In this document: one piece after another, positions 1 through 7,612 of the stretch
How positions within the stretch are numbered: position 1 is the stretch's first letter
Layout of the letters: every line of letters begins with the position of its first letter
Origin: Saccharothrix sp. ALI-22-I
Lineage (GTDB): Bacteria > Actinomycetota > Actinomycetes > Mycobacteriales > Pseudonocardiaceae
Direction: 5' to 3'
Assembly: GCF_001984175.1 (NCBI RefSeq)
Contig: NZ_MTQP01000048.1
Coordinates: 1-64,000 of the forward strand
Length of the DNA: 64,000 nucleotides
Notes under the pieces: generated by a model
Told to the model about the DNA's origin: nothing
Databases searched by the model: none
What the model saw: the letters and a program-made list of their open reading frames with translations, nothing else
Program-made: the position numbers and the translations under genes

Positions 1-579
1 CAGCCGGGTACGGATTTCCGGGACGCGGTCGCGGTGGCGATGGTGCTGCGGGAGGTGCTGGACGAGTTGGGGATCACCGGGTACCCCAAGACGTCCGGTG
101 GCCGGGGCGTCCACGTGGCCGTGCGCATCCGGCCGGAGTGGGACTTCGTGGACGTGCGGCATGCCGTGATCGCGTTGGCTCGTGAGGTGGAGCGGCGGGT
201 GCCGGACAAGGCGACCACGTCGTGGTGGAAGGAGGACCGCGGCGAGCGCGTGTTCCTGGACTTCAACCAGGCCGCCCGGGACCGCACCATCGCCTCCGCC
301 TGGTCCGTCCGAGGCACCCCGCGCGCCACCGTGTCGACGCCGGTGACGTGGGAGCGTCTGTCCACCGTGGACCCCGGCGACTTCGACGTGTTCACCGTGC
401 CGAAGTACTTGGCGGACAACGGCGATCCGCACGTGGGCCTGGACGACGAGGCGTTCGGCATCGAGACCCTGCTGGAGTGGTACGAGGCCGACGGCCGAGG
501 CGAGATGCCGTACCCGCCCGACTACCCGAAGATGCCCGGCGAGCCGATGCGCGTGCAGCCGTCGCGCAAGCGCAACTAG
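1..579 (+). CDS. ligD: LigD polymerase (primase-like) domain protein, 5' end outside window
   Basis: The reading frame is open from base 1 and ends in TAG, so the N-terminus is missing. The visible 192 residues match the C-terminal half of the archaeo-eukaryotic primase-type polymerase domain of bacterial NHEJ LigD. The motif TSGGRGVHV is followed by a Trp-rich stretch (TSWW), then DFNQAARDRTIASAWSVRG and the STPVTW segment, all typical of PolDom. In the family this domain adds ribonucleotides at broken ends together with Ku and a ligase. The protein ends right after the domain, so it is probably a stand-alone polymerase unit or the C-terminal domain of a longer LigD. An ATP-dependent ligase lies 9 kb downstream on the other strand. 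Confidence 0.9.
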   Translation, partial: QPGTDFRDAVAVAMVLREVLDELGITGYPKTSGGRGVHVAVRIRPEWDFVDVRHAVIALAREVERRVPDKATTSWWKEDRGERVFLDFNQAARDRTIASAWSVRGTPRATVSTPVTWERLSTVDPGDFDVFTVPKYLADNGDPHVGLDDEAFGIETLLEWYEADGRGEMPYPPDYPKMPGEPMRVQPSRKRN

Positions 580-600
580 AGTTGTGTGAACGCAACTAGA
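571..600 (+). repeat. 10-bp direct repeat over the ligD stop codon
   Basis: CGCAACTAGA occurs at 571-580 and again at 591-600 with 10 bp between. The first copy holds the ligD stop codon TAG. It looks like a local duplication that doubled the stop region. No function is apparent. Confidence 0.5.
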
Positions 601-753
601 ACCGGCGCGGTGGGCTGCTGCGGTTCGGTGCGCGCGGACGGGCGGATCAGTGATGTCGGGATGAACGCCGGGTTCGCCGCCGACGTGGGTGCCTTCCCGT
701 GGGCGCGGTGATATCCGTTCGCCCCGGCTGGCGGAACGATCTAGCGTCCCGGG

Positions 754-1572
754 GTGGGGGCGTTGTGTGCGCACCTCGGGGTGTCCGGTGACGTGGAGCG
801 GTTCGCGGAGGGGGCGTTGCCGGTTTATGCGGTGGGGGATGGACATGTGCTCAAGTTGTTCCCCACCGTCCACATGGACGAGGTTGCGACGGAGCGGGAT
901 GTGTTGGCGGCGGTGCAGGGGCGGTTGCCGGTGCCTACGCCGCGGTTGTACGGCGCCGGGGAGTTCGGGGGTGGGGGGTATGTCCTCATGGAACGCCTGC
1001 GCGGTGAGAGCCTGAAGGACGTTTGGCCGCGTCTGGGCGAGAACGCACGGCAGGACGTGTCGCGGCAGGTCGGTGAGGCGTTGAGTGCGCTGCACATGAT
1101 CGTGCCGCCAAAGTTGGAGCCGGAGGACTGGGCCGGGTTCGTGCGTACTCAACGGGACGGCTGCGTTGAACGGCAGCGCACGAGGGGGCTCGGGGCGGAG
1201 TGGTTGGAGCAGATCCCGGACTTCCTCGACGGGGTGGACCTGGGTCGCCCCGAGCTGGTGCTGGCGCACACCGAGGTGATGAGTGCTCACCTGCTCATCG
1301 ACGGCGGACGGCTGACCGGGCTGTTCGACTTCGAACCGGCCATGCACGCCGCACGCGAGTACGAGTTCGTCGCCACCGGCGTCTTCCTCACCCGTGGTGA
1401 CCGGAAGGACAACCGGGCGTTGCACAACGGCTACGGCCGCACGGTCGATCCGCGCAAGGTGCTCGCCTACACGCTGCTGCACGTCTACTCGAACCTGCCC
1501 TGGTACCTCCGTGAGTTGCCGACCGAGGCCAGGACGCTGGACGAACTGGCCGAGCACTGGTTCGGGCACTGA
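754..1572 (+). CDS. Aminoglycoside phosphotransferase (APH)-fold protein with altered catalytic loop
   Basis: This 272-residue protein has the APH/choline-kinase layout. An N-lobe runs from a Gly-poor start (VYAVGDGHVLKLF, candidate nucleotide Lys) through YVLMERLRGESL to a C-lobe with HTEVMSAHLL and FDFEPA. In active family members these last two are usually HGDxxxxN and (I/F)DWE. Here the loop Asp is Glu and the Asn is His, while the metal-binding Asp of FDFE remains. The same H-T-E variant may occur in other actinobacterial homologues, so it may define a subfamily rather than a dead enzyme. The start is a GTG without a convincing ribosome site, so the N-terminus is uncertain. The substrate is unknown. 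Confidence 0.7.
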   Translation: MGALCAHLGVSGDVERFAEGALPVYAVGDGHVLKLFPTVHMDEVATERDVLAAVQGRLPVPTPRLYGAGEFGGGGYVLMERLRGESLKDVWPRLGENARQDVSRQVGEALSALHMIVPPKLEPEDWAGFVRTQRDGCVERQRTRGLGAEWLEQIPDFLDGVDLGRPELVLAHTEVMSAHLLIDGGRLTGLFDFEPAMHAAREYEFVATGVFLTRGDRKDNRALHNGYGRTVDPRKVLAYTLLHVYSNLPWYLRELPTEARTLDELAEHWFGH

Positions 1573-1668
1573 CTTTCCGCCAACCGGCTGTTTCTGGCCG
1601 GTGTTCAGCCGCGAACCCGCTGGTCCTCTCGTACCATGGACGGCAACGCCGAAGAGGGAGGCAAGTCG

Positions 1669-1866
1669 ATGACGCATGCGTACGTGGTGCGGTTCGTCGG
1701 TGGCCCCCTGGACGGCCGGGTCGACTCGCACGCCAAGCCGCCCGAGACCCCGAAGCAGACGCTGACCCACGTCCACCTGCACAGCGGCCCCAAGATCGTG
1801 CACCACTACGACCTCGAGTACGCCGTCGAGTACGGCTGCGAGTACCGCCTCCGGGTCGAGGACTAG
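1669..1866 (+). CDS. Small hypothetical protein (65 aa)
   Basis: ATG at 1669 is preceded by GAGGGAGG at good spacing, which favours this start over the ATG at 1636. The product is small and soluble, with the segment YVVRFVGGPLDGRVD near the N-terminus, several His residues in the middle (HVHLHSG, VHHYD) and an acidic, Tyr-rich end. The pattern GGPxDG recurs in small actinobacterial proteins of unknown function. It has no transmembrane segment or signal peptide. It probably forms its own transcription unit between the APH-like gene and the glucanase. Confidence 0.7.
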   Translation: MTHAYVVRFVGGPLDGRVDSHAKPPETPKQTLTHVHLHSGPKIVHHYDLEYAVEYGCEYRLRVED

Positions 1867-1922
1867 CTCACCGACGACGGACCGTAGACACGCGGCTACG
1901 AGCGGTTTACCGTTTGCGGTGC

Positions 1923-1938
1923 GTGAGAGCGCTCTCAC
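1923..1938. promoter_or_regulatory. Perfect 16-bp palindrome, probable LacI-family operator
   Basis: GTGAGAGCGCTCTCAC is a perfect inverted repeat centred on GCGC, 30 bp before the glucanase start. It resembles the CebR/CelR-type operators (TGGGAGCGCTCCCA) that control secreted cellulases in Streptomyces and Thermobifida. I infer repression of the GH81 gene, relieved by glucan oligosaccharides. No LacI gene lies in the window. Confidence 0.65.
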
Positions 1939-1967
1939 AGAGTTGTGAGTCCCTGCTGGAGGTCCCT

Positions 1968-4700
1968 GTGCGTTCAATCCGACCCCACCTGGCGTCCGCC
2001 GTGGTCGCCGTGGCCGCCGCTGCCGCGATACCCCTGGCCCTGCCCGGAACGGCCGGTGCCGTGACGGTCGGCGCGGGCAGCTACGCCACCACCCGCCCGG
2101 CGGGCGCGGTGGGCCCGTCCAACGCCGACGGCGCGCCCGTCACGCCGAAGGTCACCTCCCGGATGGCCGGCCGCCCGGTCCCGACCAACGACTGGTGGTC
2201 GTCACTGGCCTTCCAGCGCTACCCGGGCAACCCCTACTCCGAGAACATGTACGCCCACCCGCTGACCTTCCACGCGGCCGCGCAAGGCCTCGGCGTCGGC
2301 TACCCGACCAGCCCGAACGTCACCTCCGACGGCAGGTTCTACGAGTTCATGCACCAGGACGACCTCTTCGTCGGCGTCAGCGGCCTCAACGCGCCGCGCA
2401 CCGAGGTCGACGGCTGGTCGGACTGGACCGTCACTCCACTGTGGACCGACGGCGCCCGCACCCTGCGCACCACCATCGGCCACGGCTCGCCGTACGTGTA
2501 CGCGGAGGCGACCGGCGGCGCGGCCAGGGTCGGCTTCAACGGCACCACCACGGTCTGGAGCAACACCGGCACCACTCTCGGCGTCACCGTCAACGGCCGC
2601 GACTACGCGCTGTTCGCCCCGAGCGGCAGCGCCTGGTCGGTGAGCACCACCGAGGCCACGGCGTCGGCTGCCTTCTTCTCGGTGGCCGTGCTGCCGAACC
2701 GCGACGCGCTGCCCCTGTTCCAGCGCTACGCGTTCTCCTTCGTCACCGGCACGTTGGTCAACTGGACCTACAACTCGGCGAACGCCCAGCTCACGGCCAC
2801 CTACACGGCCACGACCACGGCCCGCCAGGGCACCCAGACGGGCACTCTGCAAGCCCTCTACCGGCACCAGTGGCTCAACTCCGCCGACACCGTCACCGCC
2901 CACCGCTACACCTCGCCGCGTGGCGAGATGCGGTTGCGCGAGGGCGCGTCGTTCACCACCCGCAGCACGTTCAACGGCGTCCTGCCCGCGCTCCCCCTGT
3001 CCTCGGCAGCCGACCGGAACCGCCTGCGGGCCGAGATCGACCAGGAGCTGAACGCCACCGACCCGTGGAAGGGCGCGGCCGACACCTACTGGACCGGCAA
3101 GGCGTTGTGGCGCCTCGCCGCCCTCGCCCGAGTGGCCAACCAGATCGGGTACACGGCGGGCCGTGACCGACTGCTCGCGCTGGTCCGCGACCGGCTCACC
3201 GACTGGCTCACCGCGACGCCCGGCGAGGCCGACAAGCACTTCGCCTACGACGCCACGTGGGGCACGCTGATCGGCTACCGCGCGTCCTACGGCACCGACG
3301 CCGAGCTGAACGACCACCACTTCCACTACGGCTACTACGTGCTGGCCGCCGCTGTGCTCGCGCAGCACGACCCGGCGTGGGCGTCCGACTCCCGGTACGG
3401 CGGCATGGTGAAACTGCTGGTCAAAGACGCGAACAACTACGACCGCGCGGAGACTCGCTTCCCGTTCCTGCGCAACTTCGACGCCTACGCGGGCCACGGC
3501 TGGGCGTCCGGCCACGCCGGTTTCGCGCACGGCAACAACGAGGAGTCGTCGTCCGAGGCGATGATGTTCGCCACCGCCGCGGTGCTGTTCGGCCAGGCCA
3601 CCGGCGACACCGCGCTGCGTGACGCGGGCATCTACCTGCACACCACGCAGGAGACCACGATCGGCCAGTACTGGTTCGACAAGGACAACGCGGTGTTCCC
3701 GTCGTCCTTCGGCCACGACACGCTCGGCATCGTGTGGGGCGCGGGCGGCAGCTACAGCACGTGGTGGACGGCGAACCCGGAGGAGATCCACGGCATCAAC
3801 ATGCTGCCGATCACCGGTGGCTCGCTGTACCACGCCGACTACAAGGCCGACATCATCGCCAACGTCAACGAACTGCGGGCGAACAACGGCGGCACCGAGG
3901 TCGAGTGGAAGGACGTCATCACCCAGTTCCTGGCGATCGCCGACCCGGCGCAGGCGCTGGCCAACTACGGCGGCGGCCTGACCCCGGAGGACGGCGATTC
4001 GCGGGCGCACGCCTACCACTGGATCACCGCACTCGACACCTACGGCACGCCCGACACCTCCGTCACCGCGAACGTGCCGACCTACGCGGTGCTGAGCAAG
4101 AACGGCGCCCGCACGTACGTCGCCTACAACCCCGGCACGGAGGCGACCACGGTGACGTTCTCCGACGGGCAGACCCTGTCCGTGCCGGCGTCGTCCACAG
4201 CGTGGCGCGGGCCGGCGGGCAGCGGCACGGACTCGGGCTCCGGCGGCGTGAACCCCACCACCACCACCACCACGGCCCCGCCGGTCACCCGTGACGCCTT
4301 CGGCACCATCCAGGCCGAGTCCTACGACCAGCACAACGGCCTGCTCAAGGAGACCACCACCGACACCGACGGCGGCCAGAACATCGCCGCCGCGGCCAAC
4401 GGCGACTGGGCGCTCTACCGCGGCGTCGACTTCGGCACCCGCACCGGCCGGCAGTTCGTCGCCCGGGTCGCCGGCGGCGCGGCCGGCGGCGTCAGCGGTC
4501 TGGTCGAGGTCCGCATCGGCAGCCCGACGGCCACACCGGTCGGCAGCTTCGCCATCGCCAACACCGGCGGCTGGCAGAGCTGGCGCACAGTGCCCGCCAA
4601 CATCACCGGCCTCACCGGCAAACACGACATCTACATCACCTTCACCAGCAGCCAACCCGCGAACTTCGTCAACCTCAACTGGATCACCTTCGGCTCCTAG
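1968..4700 (+). CDS. Secreted endo-beta-1,3-glucanase, GH81 with C-terminal CBM6-like module
   Basis: The start is taken as GTG 1968, preceded by GGAGG and followed by a standard signal peptide (RSIRPH, hydrophobic core, PGTAGA cleavage region). The catalytic part (about residues 40-740) has GH81 hallmarks: NDWWSSL, DxHFHYGYY and a GHGWASGHAG segment followed by the NNEESSSEAMM block that carries the proposed catalytic Glu. A Thr/Pro linker, encoded by an ACC repeat near 4255, joins it to a C-terminal beta-sandwich that starts at IQAESYDQ and resembles CBM6. Family members hydrolyse laminarin and fungal cell-wall beta-1,3-glucan outside the cell. Control is probably through the palindrome at 1923. 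Confidence 0.93.
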   Translation: MRSIRPHLASAVVAVAAAAAIPLALPGTAGAVTVGAGSYATTRPAGAVGPSNADGAPVTPKVTSRMAGRPVPTNDWWSSLAFQRYPGNPYSENMYAHPLTFHAAAQGLGVGYPTSPNVTSDGRFYEFMHQDDLFVGVSGLNAPRTEVDGWSDWTVTPLWTDGARTLRTTIGHGSPYVYAEATGGAARVGFNGTTTVWSNTGTTLGVTVNGRDYALFAPSGSAWSVSTTEATASAAFFSVAVLPNRDALPLFQRYAFSFVTGTLVNWTYNSANAQLTATYTATTTARQGTQTGTLQALYRHQWLNSADTVTAHRYTSPRGEMRLREGASFTTRSTFNGVLPALPLSSAADRNRLRAEIDQELNATDPWKGAADTYWTGKALWRLAALARVANQIGYTAGRDRLLALVRDRLTDWLTATPGEADKHFAYDATWGTLIGYRASYGTDAELNDHHFHYGYYVLAAAVLAQHDPAWASDSRYGGMVKLLVKDANNYDRAETRFPFLRNFDAYAGHGWASGHAGFAHGNNEESSSEAMMFATAAVLFGQATGDTALRDAGIYLHTTQETTIGQYWFDKDNAVFPSSFGHDTLGIVWGAGGSYSTWWTANPEEIHGINMLPITGGSLYHADYKADIIANVNELRANNGGTEVEWKDVITQFLAIADPAQALANYGGGLTPEDGDSRAHAYHWITALDTYGTPDTSVTANVPTYAVLSKNGARTYVAYNPGTEATTVTFSDGQTLSVPASSTAWRGPAGSGTDSGSGGVNPTTTTTTAPPVTRDAFGTIQAESYDQHNGLLKETTTDTDGGQNIAAAANGDWALYRGVDFGTRTGRQFVARVAGGAAGGVSGLVEVRIGSPTATPVGSFAIANTGGWQSWRTVPANITGLTGKHDIYITFTSSQPANFVNLNWITFGS

Positions 4701-4759
4701 CTCCGCCGCGCCACCACGACCTGCCAAACCATGCCGTGAGCAAGAAACCCAACCACCCA

Positions 4760-4821
4760 GCGAGGTCGCCGACTTCCAGGCGACCACGCCCGCCGTCTGC
4801 GGAGCAGCGGCAATCCAACAC
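4760..4821 (+). repeat. Two-hairpin intergenic repeat, copy A
   Basis: This 62-bp segment is nearly identical to 44952-45013. The first half can fold as GGTCGCC - loop - GGCGACC, the second as GCCG-CTGC / GCAG-CGGC. A 25-bp block inside it, from GCCCGCCGTCTGC to CGGCAATC, is identical in both copies. It starts 59 bp after the glucanase stop and ends 59 bp before the next start. There is no T-run, so it is not a classical terminator. It may be a REP-like element or a structured RNA. Confidence 0.7.
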
Positions 4822-4880
4822 TGTCGGTGGGGTAGGGCAAGCTGCACCCGACAAATCTTGTGCAAGTCGTGGAGGTACCG

Positions 4881-5567
4881 ATGGCGAAGGCGAAGCAGAG
4901 CTCGTTGTCCCCCCAGGACATCGACCACTTGCGCGCGGAACTGGCCGCGGGGCGCCCGCCGGCGGTCTGGTTCACCTCCGCCGCGGTCGGGGTGGAGGCC
5001 GGGCGGTCGGCGAAGGTGGTGGCGTTCACCGAACCCGCCGAGGGTGATTTCATCCAGGTGCGGCCGACTGGGGAGAAGGACGAGCTGTCGTTCTCCCCGG
5101 CCGAGCTGACGGTGGAGAAACCCGCTCCGCGCAGACGCGCGCCCACGCCCGCGGCGGCGGCCGAACCGGAGGCGCCCGCGCCGGTCGAGCACATCTACAC
5201 GCCCGCGCCGCCACCGGCGAAGCCGAAGCCCGCGCCCGCTCCTGCGTCCGCGTCCGCTCAGCCGGCCGCCGAGCGCAAGCCGGCCGTGCGCAAGCAGGCG
5301 AAGCCGGCGGAGGTGACGGTGACGCTGGTGTCGACCATCGAAGGCGAGTGGACGGTCGACGTGCAGTGGGGGTCGAAGCGCACGTTGAAGGCCGCCCCGG
5401 TGGCTGCGTCGGCGGTGTCGCAGGCGGCGAAACTGCTGCCCGCGGAGGTGGACGAGGCGGTGGAGAGCGTGCTCAGCGCGGCGCGGGAACGCCATCTCGC
5501 CCGCGTCGAGCAACTGCGCGCGGAGCTGGAAGCGGCCCAACGGGCGTTGGACGAGCTGACCGGCTGA
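4881..5567 (+). CDS. DUF6319-like protein with N-terminal WFT domain and C-terminal coiled coil
   Basis: ATG 4881 follows GGAGGT. The 228 residues split into three parts. An N-terminal domain (about 1-75, DIDHLRAEL, AVWFT, GDFIQVRP) comes first, then a long Ala/Pro/Lys linker (about 80-140). The C-terminal domain (about 142-228) runs from VTVTLVSTIEGEW to an amphipathic helix ending LRAELEAAQRALDELTG. The C-terminal domain is clearly homologous to the protein at 54566-54982. I associate this layout with DUF6319 from memory, without a search. The basic linker suggests nucleic-acid or envelope contact, but the function is unknown. The hairpin repeat A lies just upstream. Confidence 0.75.
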   Translation: MAKAKQSSLSPQDIDHLRAELAAGRPPAVWFTSAAVGVEAGRSAKVVAFTEPAEGDFIQVRPTGEKDELSFSPAELTVEKPAPRRRAPTPAAAAEPEAPAPVEHIYTPAPPPAKPKPAPAPASASAQPAAERKPAVRKQAKPAEVTVTLVSTIEGEWTVDVQWGSKRTLKAAPVAASAVSQAAKLLPAEVDEAVESVLSAARERHLARVEQLRAELEAAQRALDELTG

Positions 5568-5622
5568 GGGGTCGTGAACACGTATTGCAACGTATTGATG
5601 ATTGGCGTTCCGCGATCGGGTG

Positions 5623-5702
5623 AGGGGACTTCCCCTGCCCAGCGGTAGGGCAGACGGTGAGGTCGAAATACCTTCGGACCTACTTCGGTCGCAGGAGGTC
5701 CG
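5623..5702 (+). promoter_or_regulatory. Structured 5' leader with three consecutive hairpins
   Basis: Upstream of the cysteine-rich micropeptide are AGGGGA-CT-TCCCCT (5623-5636), CTGCCC-7 nt-GGGCAG (5635-5653) and CGGACCT-14 nt-AGGTCCG (5675-5702). The first two overlap by 2 bp and so could compete. A direct repeat ACGTATTG lies upstream near 5580-5597. The arrangement suggests a regulated leader, but no known riboswitch class is recognised. Confidence 0.5.
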
Positions 5703-5723
5703 CTCGATCCAGGGGAGGCCAGG

Positions 5724-5828
5724 ATGGTGGTAGAGAGCACGACGGCGGAGCAGGTCCGGCTCGCCGGCAGTTGTGGTTGCTGCAACGGCTGCACGGGACC
5801 CGGCTGCGGGTGTTGTTCCAGCTGCTAG
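5724..5828 (+). CDS. Cysteine-rich micropeptide (34 aa)
   Basis: ATG 5724 follows AGGGGAGG, and the frame ends in TAG at 5826-5828. The peptide has an N-terminal part of about 15 residues (MVVESTTAEQVRLAG). It is followed by a 19-residue tail with eight Cys, in the pattern SCGCCNGC-TGPG-CGCCSSC. The tail could bind metal (metallothionein-like) or be the core of a modified peptide of thiazole type. No YcaO, lanthionine, radical-SAM or export gene is nearby, which argues against a local RiPP cluster. It is monocistronic, with a hairpin-rich leader upstream and a GC-rich hairpin downstream. The next gene is convergent, so a cysteine attenuator role is unlikely. Function unknown. Confidence 0.7.
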   Translation: MVVESTTAEQVRLAGSCGCCNGCTGPGCGCCSSC

Positions 5829-5883
5829 GCCCGTGACCCGTTACGCCGCGCCGTGACGGTCACGCCCGTGAACGCCGAACGCC

Positions 5884-5914
5884 CGGCCCCGGCCGCCCCA
5901 GCGCGCCGGGGCCG
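5884..5914. terminator. GC-rich hairpin between convergent genes
   Basis: CGGCCCCGG and CCGGGGCCG form a 9-bp perfect stem with a 13-nt loop between the micropeptide stop and the stop of the minus-strand hydrolase. There is no U-tract. It probably acts as a bidirectional terminator. Confidence 0.5.
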
Positions 5915-5943
5915 TGGTGTGCCGGCCCGGGTGAGCGGTCGGC

Positions 5944-7488
5944 TCACGGCGGGCAGACGATGCCGCTCGTCGGCACCTTCGCGTTCACCAGGAACTCCTC
6001 GGCCGCCGCCGTTGCGCACGCCGACTGGCCGAGAGCGCCGTGCCCGGCGCCCTGCCACCCGATCACGATCCCGGCCGGCAACGCCTGCGCGGCCCGCTCG
6101 CTGCCCGCCTGCGGCGTCACCGGGTCGGCGGCCGTGGTCAGCACCAGGATCGGCGGCGCGCCCACCAGCCTGGGCACCTTCGCCGGCTGCGGCACCGGGA
6201 ACGGACCGCAGGCCAGCAGCTTGCGGGCGAAGTAGGCGCCGAACAACGGGTGCTTGGCCCGCCAGTCCGTGGTGTACCCGGCTACGCGCTCGGGCGGAAT
6301 CCGGCTCGTGGTGTCGTTGCAGCTGGTGATGATCCCCGCGTCCAGCCACGGCGGGTCGTCCTCCGCGCCGACCAGCAGCGGATCGACGAACGCGCTCAGC
6401 TTGGTCTTGTCGCCACCCTCGGCCGCCACCAGCGCGTCGGCCAGTGCCGGCCACCGCGACCGGTCCGCCAGACCCGCCAGCACCGCCACCGTGGCCGTGC
6501 CCGGCGTCAGGTCGAAGTCACCACCGCGCAACGGCGTGTTCCGCAACGACTCCAGCAGCGCCTTGAACCGGTCCGTCGCCGCCGCGCCCAGCGGGCAGCC
6601 CCGGATCACGCAGTCCTTCTGGAACTCTCGGAACGTCTGCTCCGCCGCGACCGCCCGCGACTCCGCCACGCTCGGCACGTCCAGCGTCGGGTCCGGCGCG
6701 CCGTCGAACACCATCCGCCCGATCCGGTCGGGGTACCGGCTCGCGTACACCGACAGCACCTTCGAACCCTCGCCGACGCCGATGCCGTTGAGGTGCGGCA
6801 CGCCCAGCGCCTCGCGCAGCTGCTCCAGGTCCGCCGCCGCACGCCACGAGTCCACCGCGGGCAGCCGGTTCTCCATGTCGAGCACGCACTCCCGGCTGGC
6901 CAGCGTGTAGGCGTCGGCCAACTCCTCGTGCGACTCGTCGCCCGGATCGGCCTCCACGATCTCGACCCGCGCCGAGTCCGGCACGCACTGCACAGCGTCC
7001 GACTCGCCGGTGCCCCGCCGGTCCACGCCGATCAGCGTGAACGTGCTCAGCACCTGCGCCGGCAGGCTCGCCGCCAGCCGCGCCGCCTTCACCGTGCCCG
7101 GCTCGCCGCCCGCGTCGCCGACGACCACCAGCGGGCTGCCGCCGGTGCCGACGCGCAGCAGCGACATACCCAGGCTGCCCCGTCCGGGCCGGCTCGGCAG
7201 GTCCAGCCGCACGCTCAGCCGCGCGCACTCGTACTCCCAGTTGCCGGCCGGCGCCGTGCCGCCCATCCGGGCCTTCGTGTCGTCGGTGCACTCCGACCAG
7301 GACATGCCGGTCGACTCGTAGTTCTCCAGCGGCGGCACCTCGCGCGGACCGGACGGGACGGTGGCGACCGACGGTTCATCGCCGTCACCGTGCACGGCGA
7401 TCACCGGACGGGTCGACGGACCCGCGCTGCACGCGGCCAGCGCGCTCAGTGCCACCAGGATCAAGGTGGCGTGACGCCGACGCGGCAC
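5944..7488 (-). CDS. Lipoprotein alpha/beta hydrolase of the TAP/SlpD type lacking the nucleophile serine
   Basis: The start is taken as GTG 7488 (GAGGGA upstream), giving a signal ending in LAAC, a good lipobox. The fold elements of secreted tripeptidyl-aminopeptidase-like hydrolases are present: GDAGGEPG, then IGVDRRGTGESD, an elbow, and a C-terminal TAP-like domain with DPVTP and GAGHG carrying the Asp and His. The elbow reads GIGVGEGSKV where the family has G-Y-S-Y-G, so Gly stands at the Ser position. The protein may be a binding protein or pseudoenzyme tethered outside the membrane. An alternative ATG lies at 7512. Confidence 0.8.
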   Translation of the reverse strand: MPRRRHATLILVALSALAACSAGPSTRPVIAVHGDGDEPSVATVPSGPREVPPLENYESTGMSWSECTDDTKARMGGTAPAGNWEYECARLSVRLDLPSRPGRGSLGMSLLRVGTGGSPLVVVGDAGGEPGTVKAARLAASLPAQVLSTFTLIGVDRRGTGESDAVQCVPDSARVEIVEADPGDESHEELADAYTLASRECVLDMENRLPAVDSWRAAADLEQLREALGVPHLNGIGVGEGSKVLSVYASRYPDRIGRMVFDGAPDPTLDVPSVAESRAVAAEQTFREFQKDCVIRGCPLGAAATDRFKALLESLRNTPLRGGDFDLTPGTATVAVLAGLADRSRWPALADALVAAEGGDKTKLSAFVDPLLVGAEDDPPWLDAGIITSCNDTTSRIPPERVAGYTTDWRAKHPLFGAYFARKLLACGPFPVPQPAKVPRLVGAPPILVLTTAADPVTPQAGSERAAQALPAGIVIGWQGAGHGALGQSACATAAAEEFLVNAKVPTSGIVCPP

Positions 7489-7612
7489 AGCGGTCCCTCG
7501 CTCTCTCCACACAGCGTTCGGTTACCCAAAGGGGCTGGTTGCCCGATGGGTTGGTACGGAGCCTCACACAGTCCAGGTGAGACTTCGGTGAGCGGGCTGG
7601 GAGGATGGCCGG

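Noticed and set aside
4250-4275. ACC microsatellite as a regulatory repeat
   Set aside because: It encodes the Thr linker between the GH81 and CBM6-like parts, so codon use explains it.
2202-5540. Open frame of over 1,100 codons on the minus strand
   Set aside because: It is antisense to the GH81 and DUF6319-like genes, is Arg/His/Val-rich low-complexity translation, and reflects the high GC of third codon positions.
5724-5828. Cysteine attenuator (poly-Cys uORF)
   Set aside because: The next gene is on the opposite strand and convergent, so there is no downstream operon to attenuate.
7503-7560. Separate small gene upstream of the hydrolase
   Set aside because: No start with a ribosome site was found; the region reads as the divergent promoter of the hydrolase and exporter.
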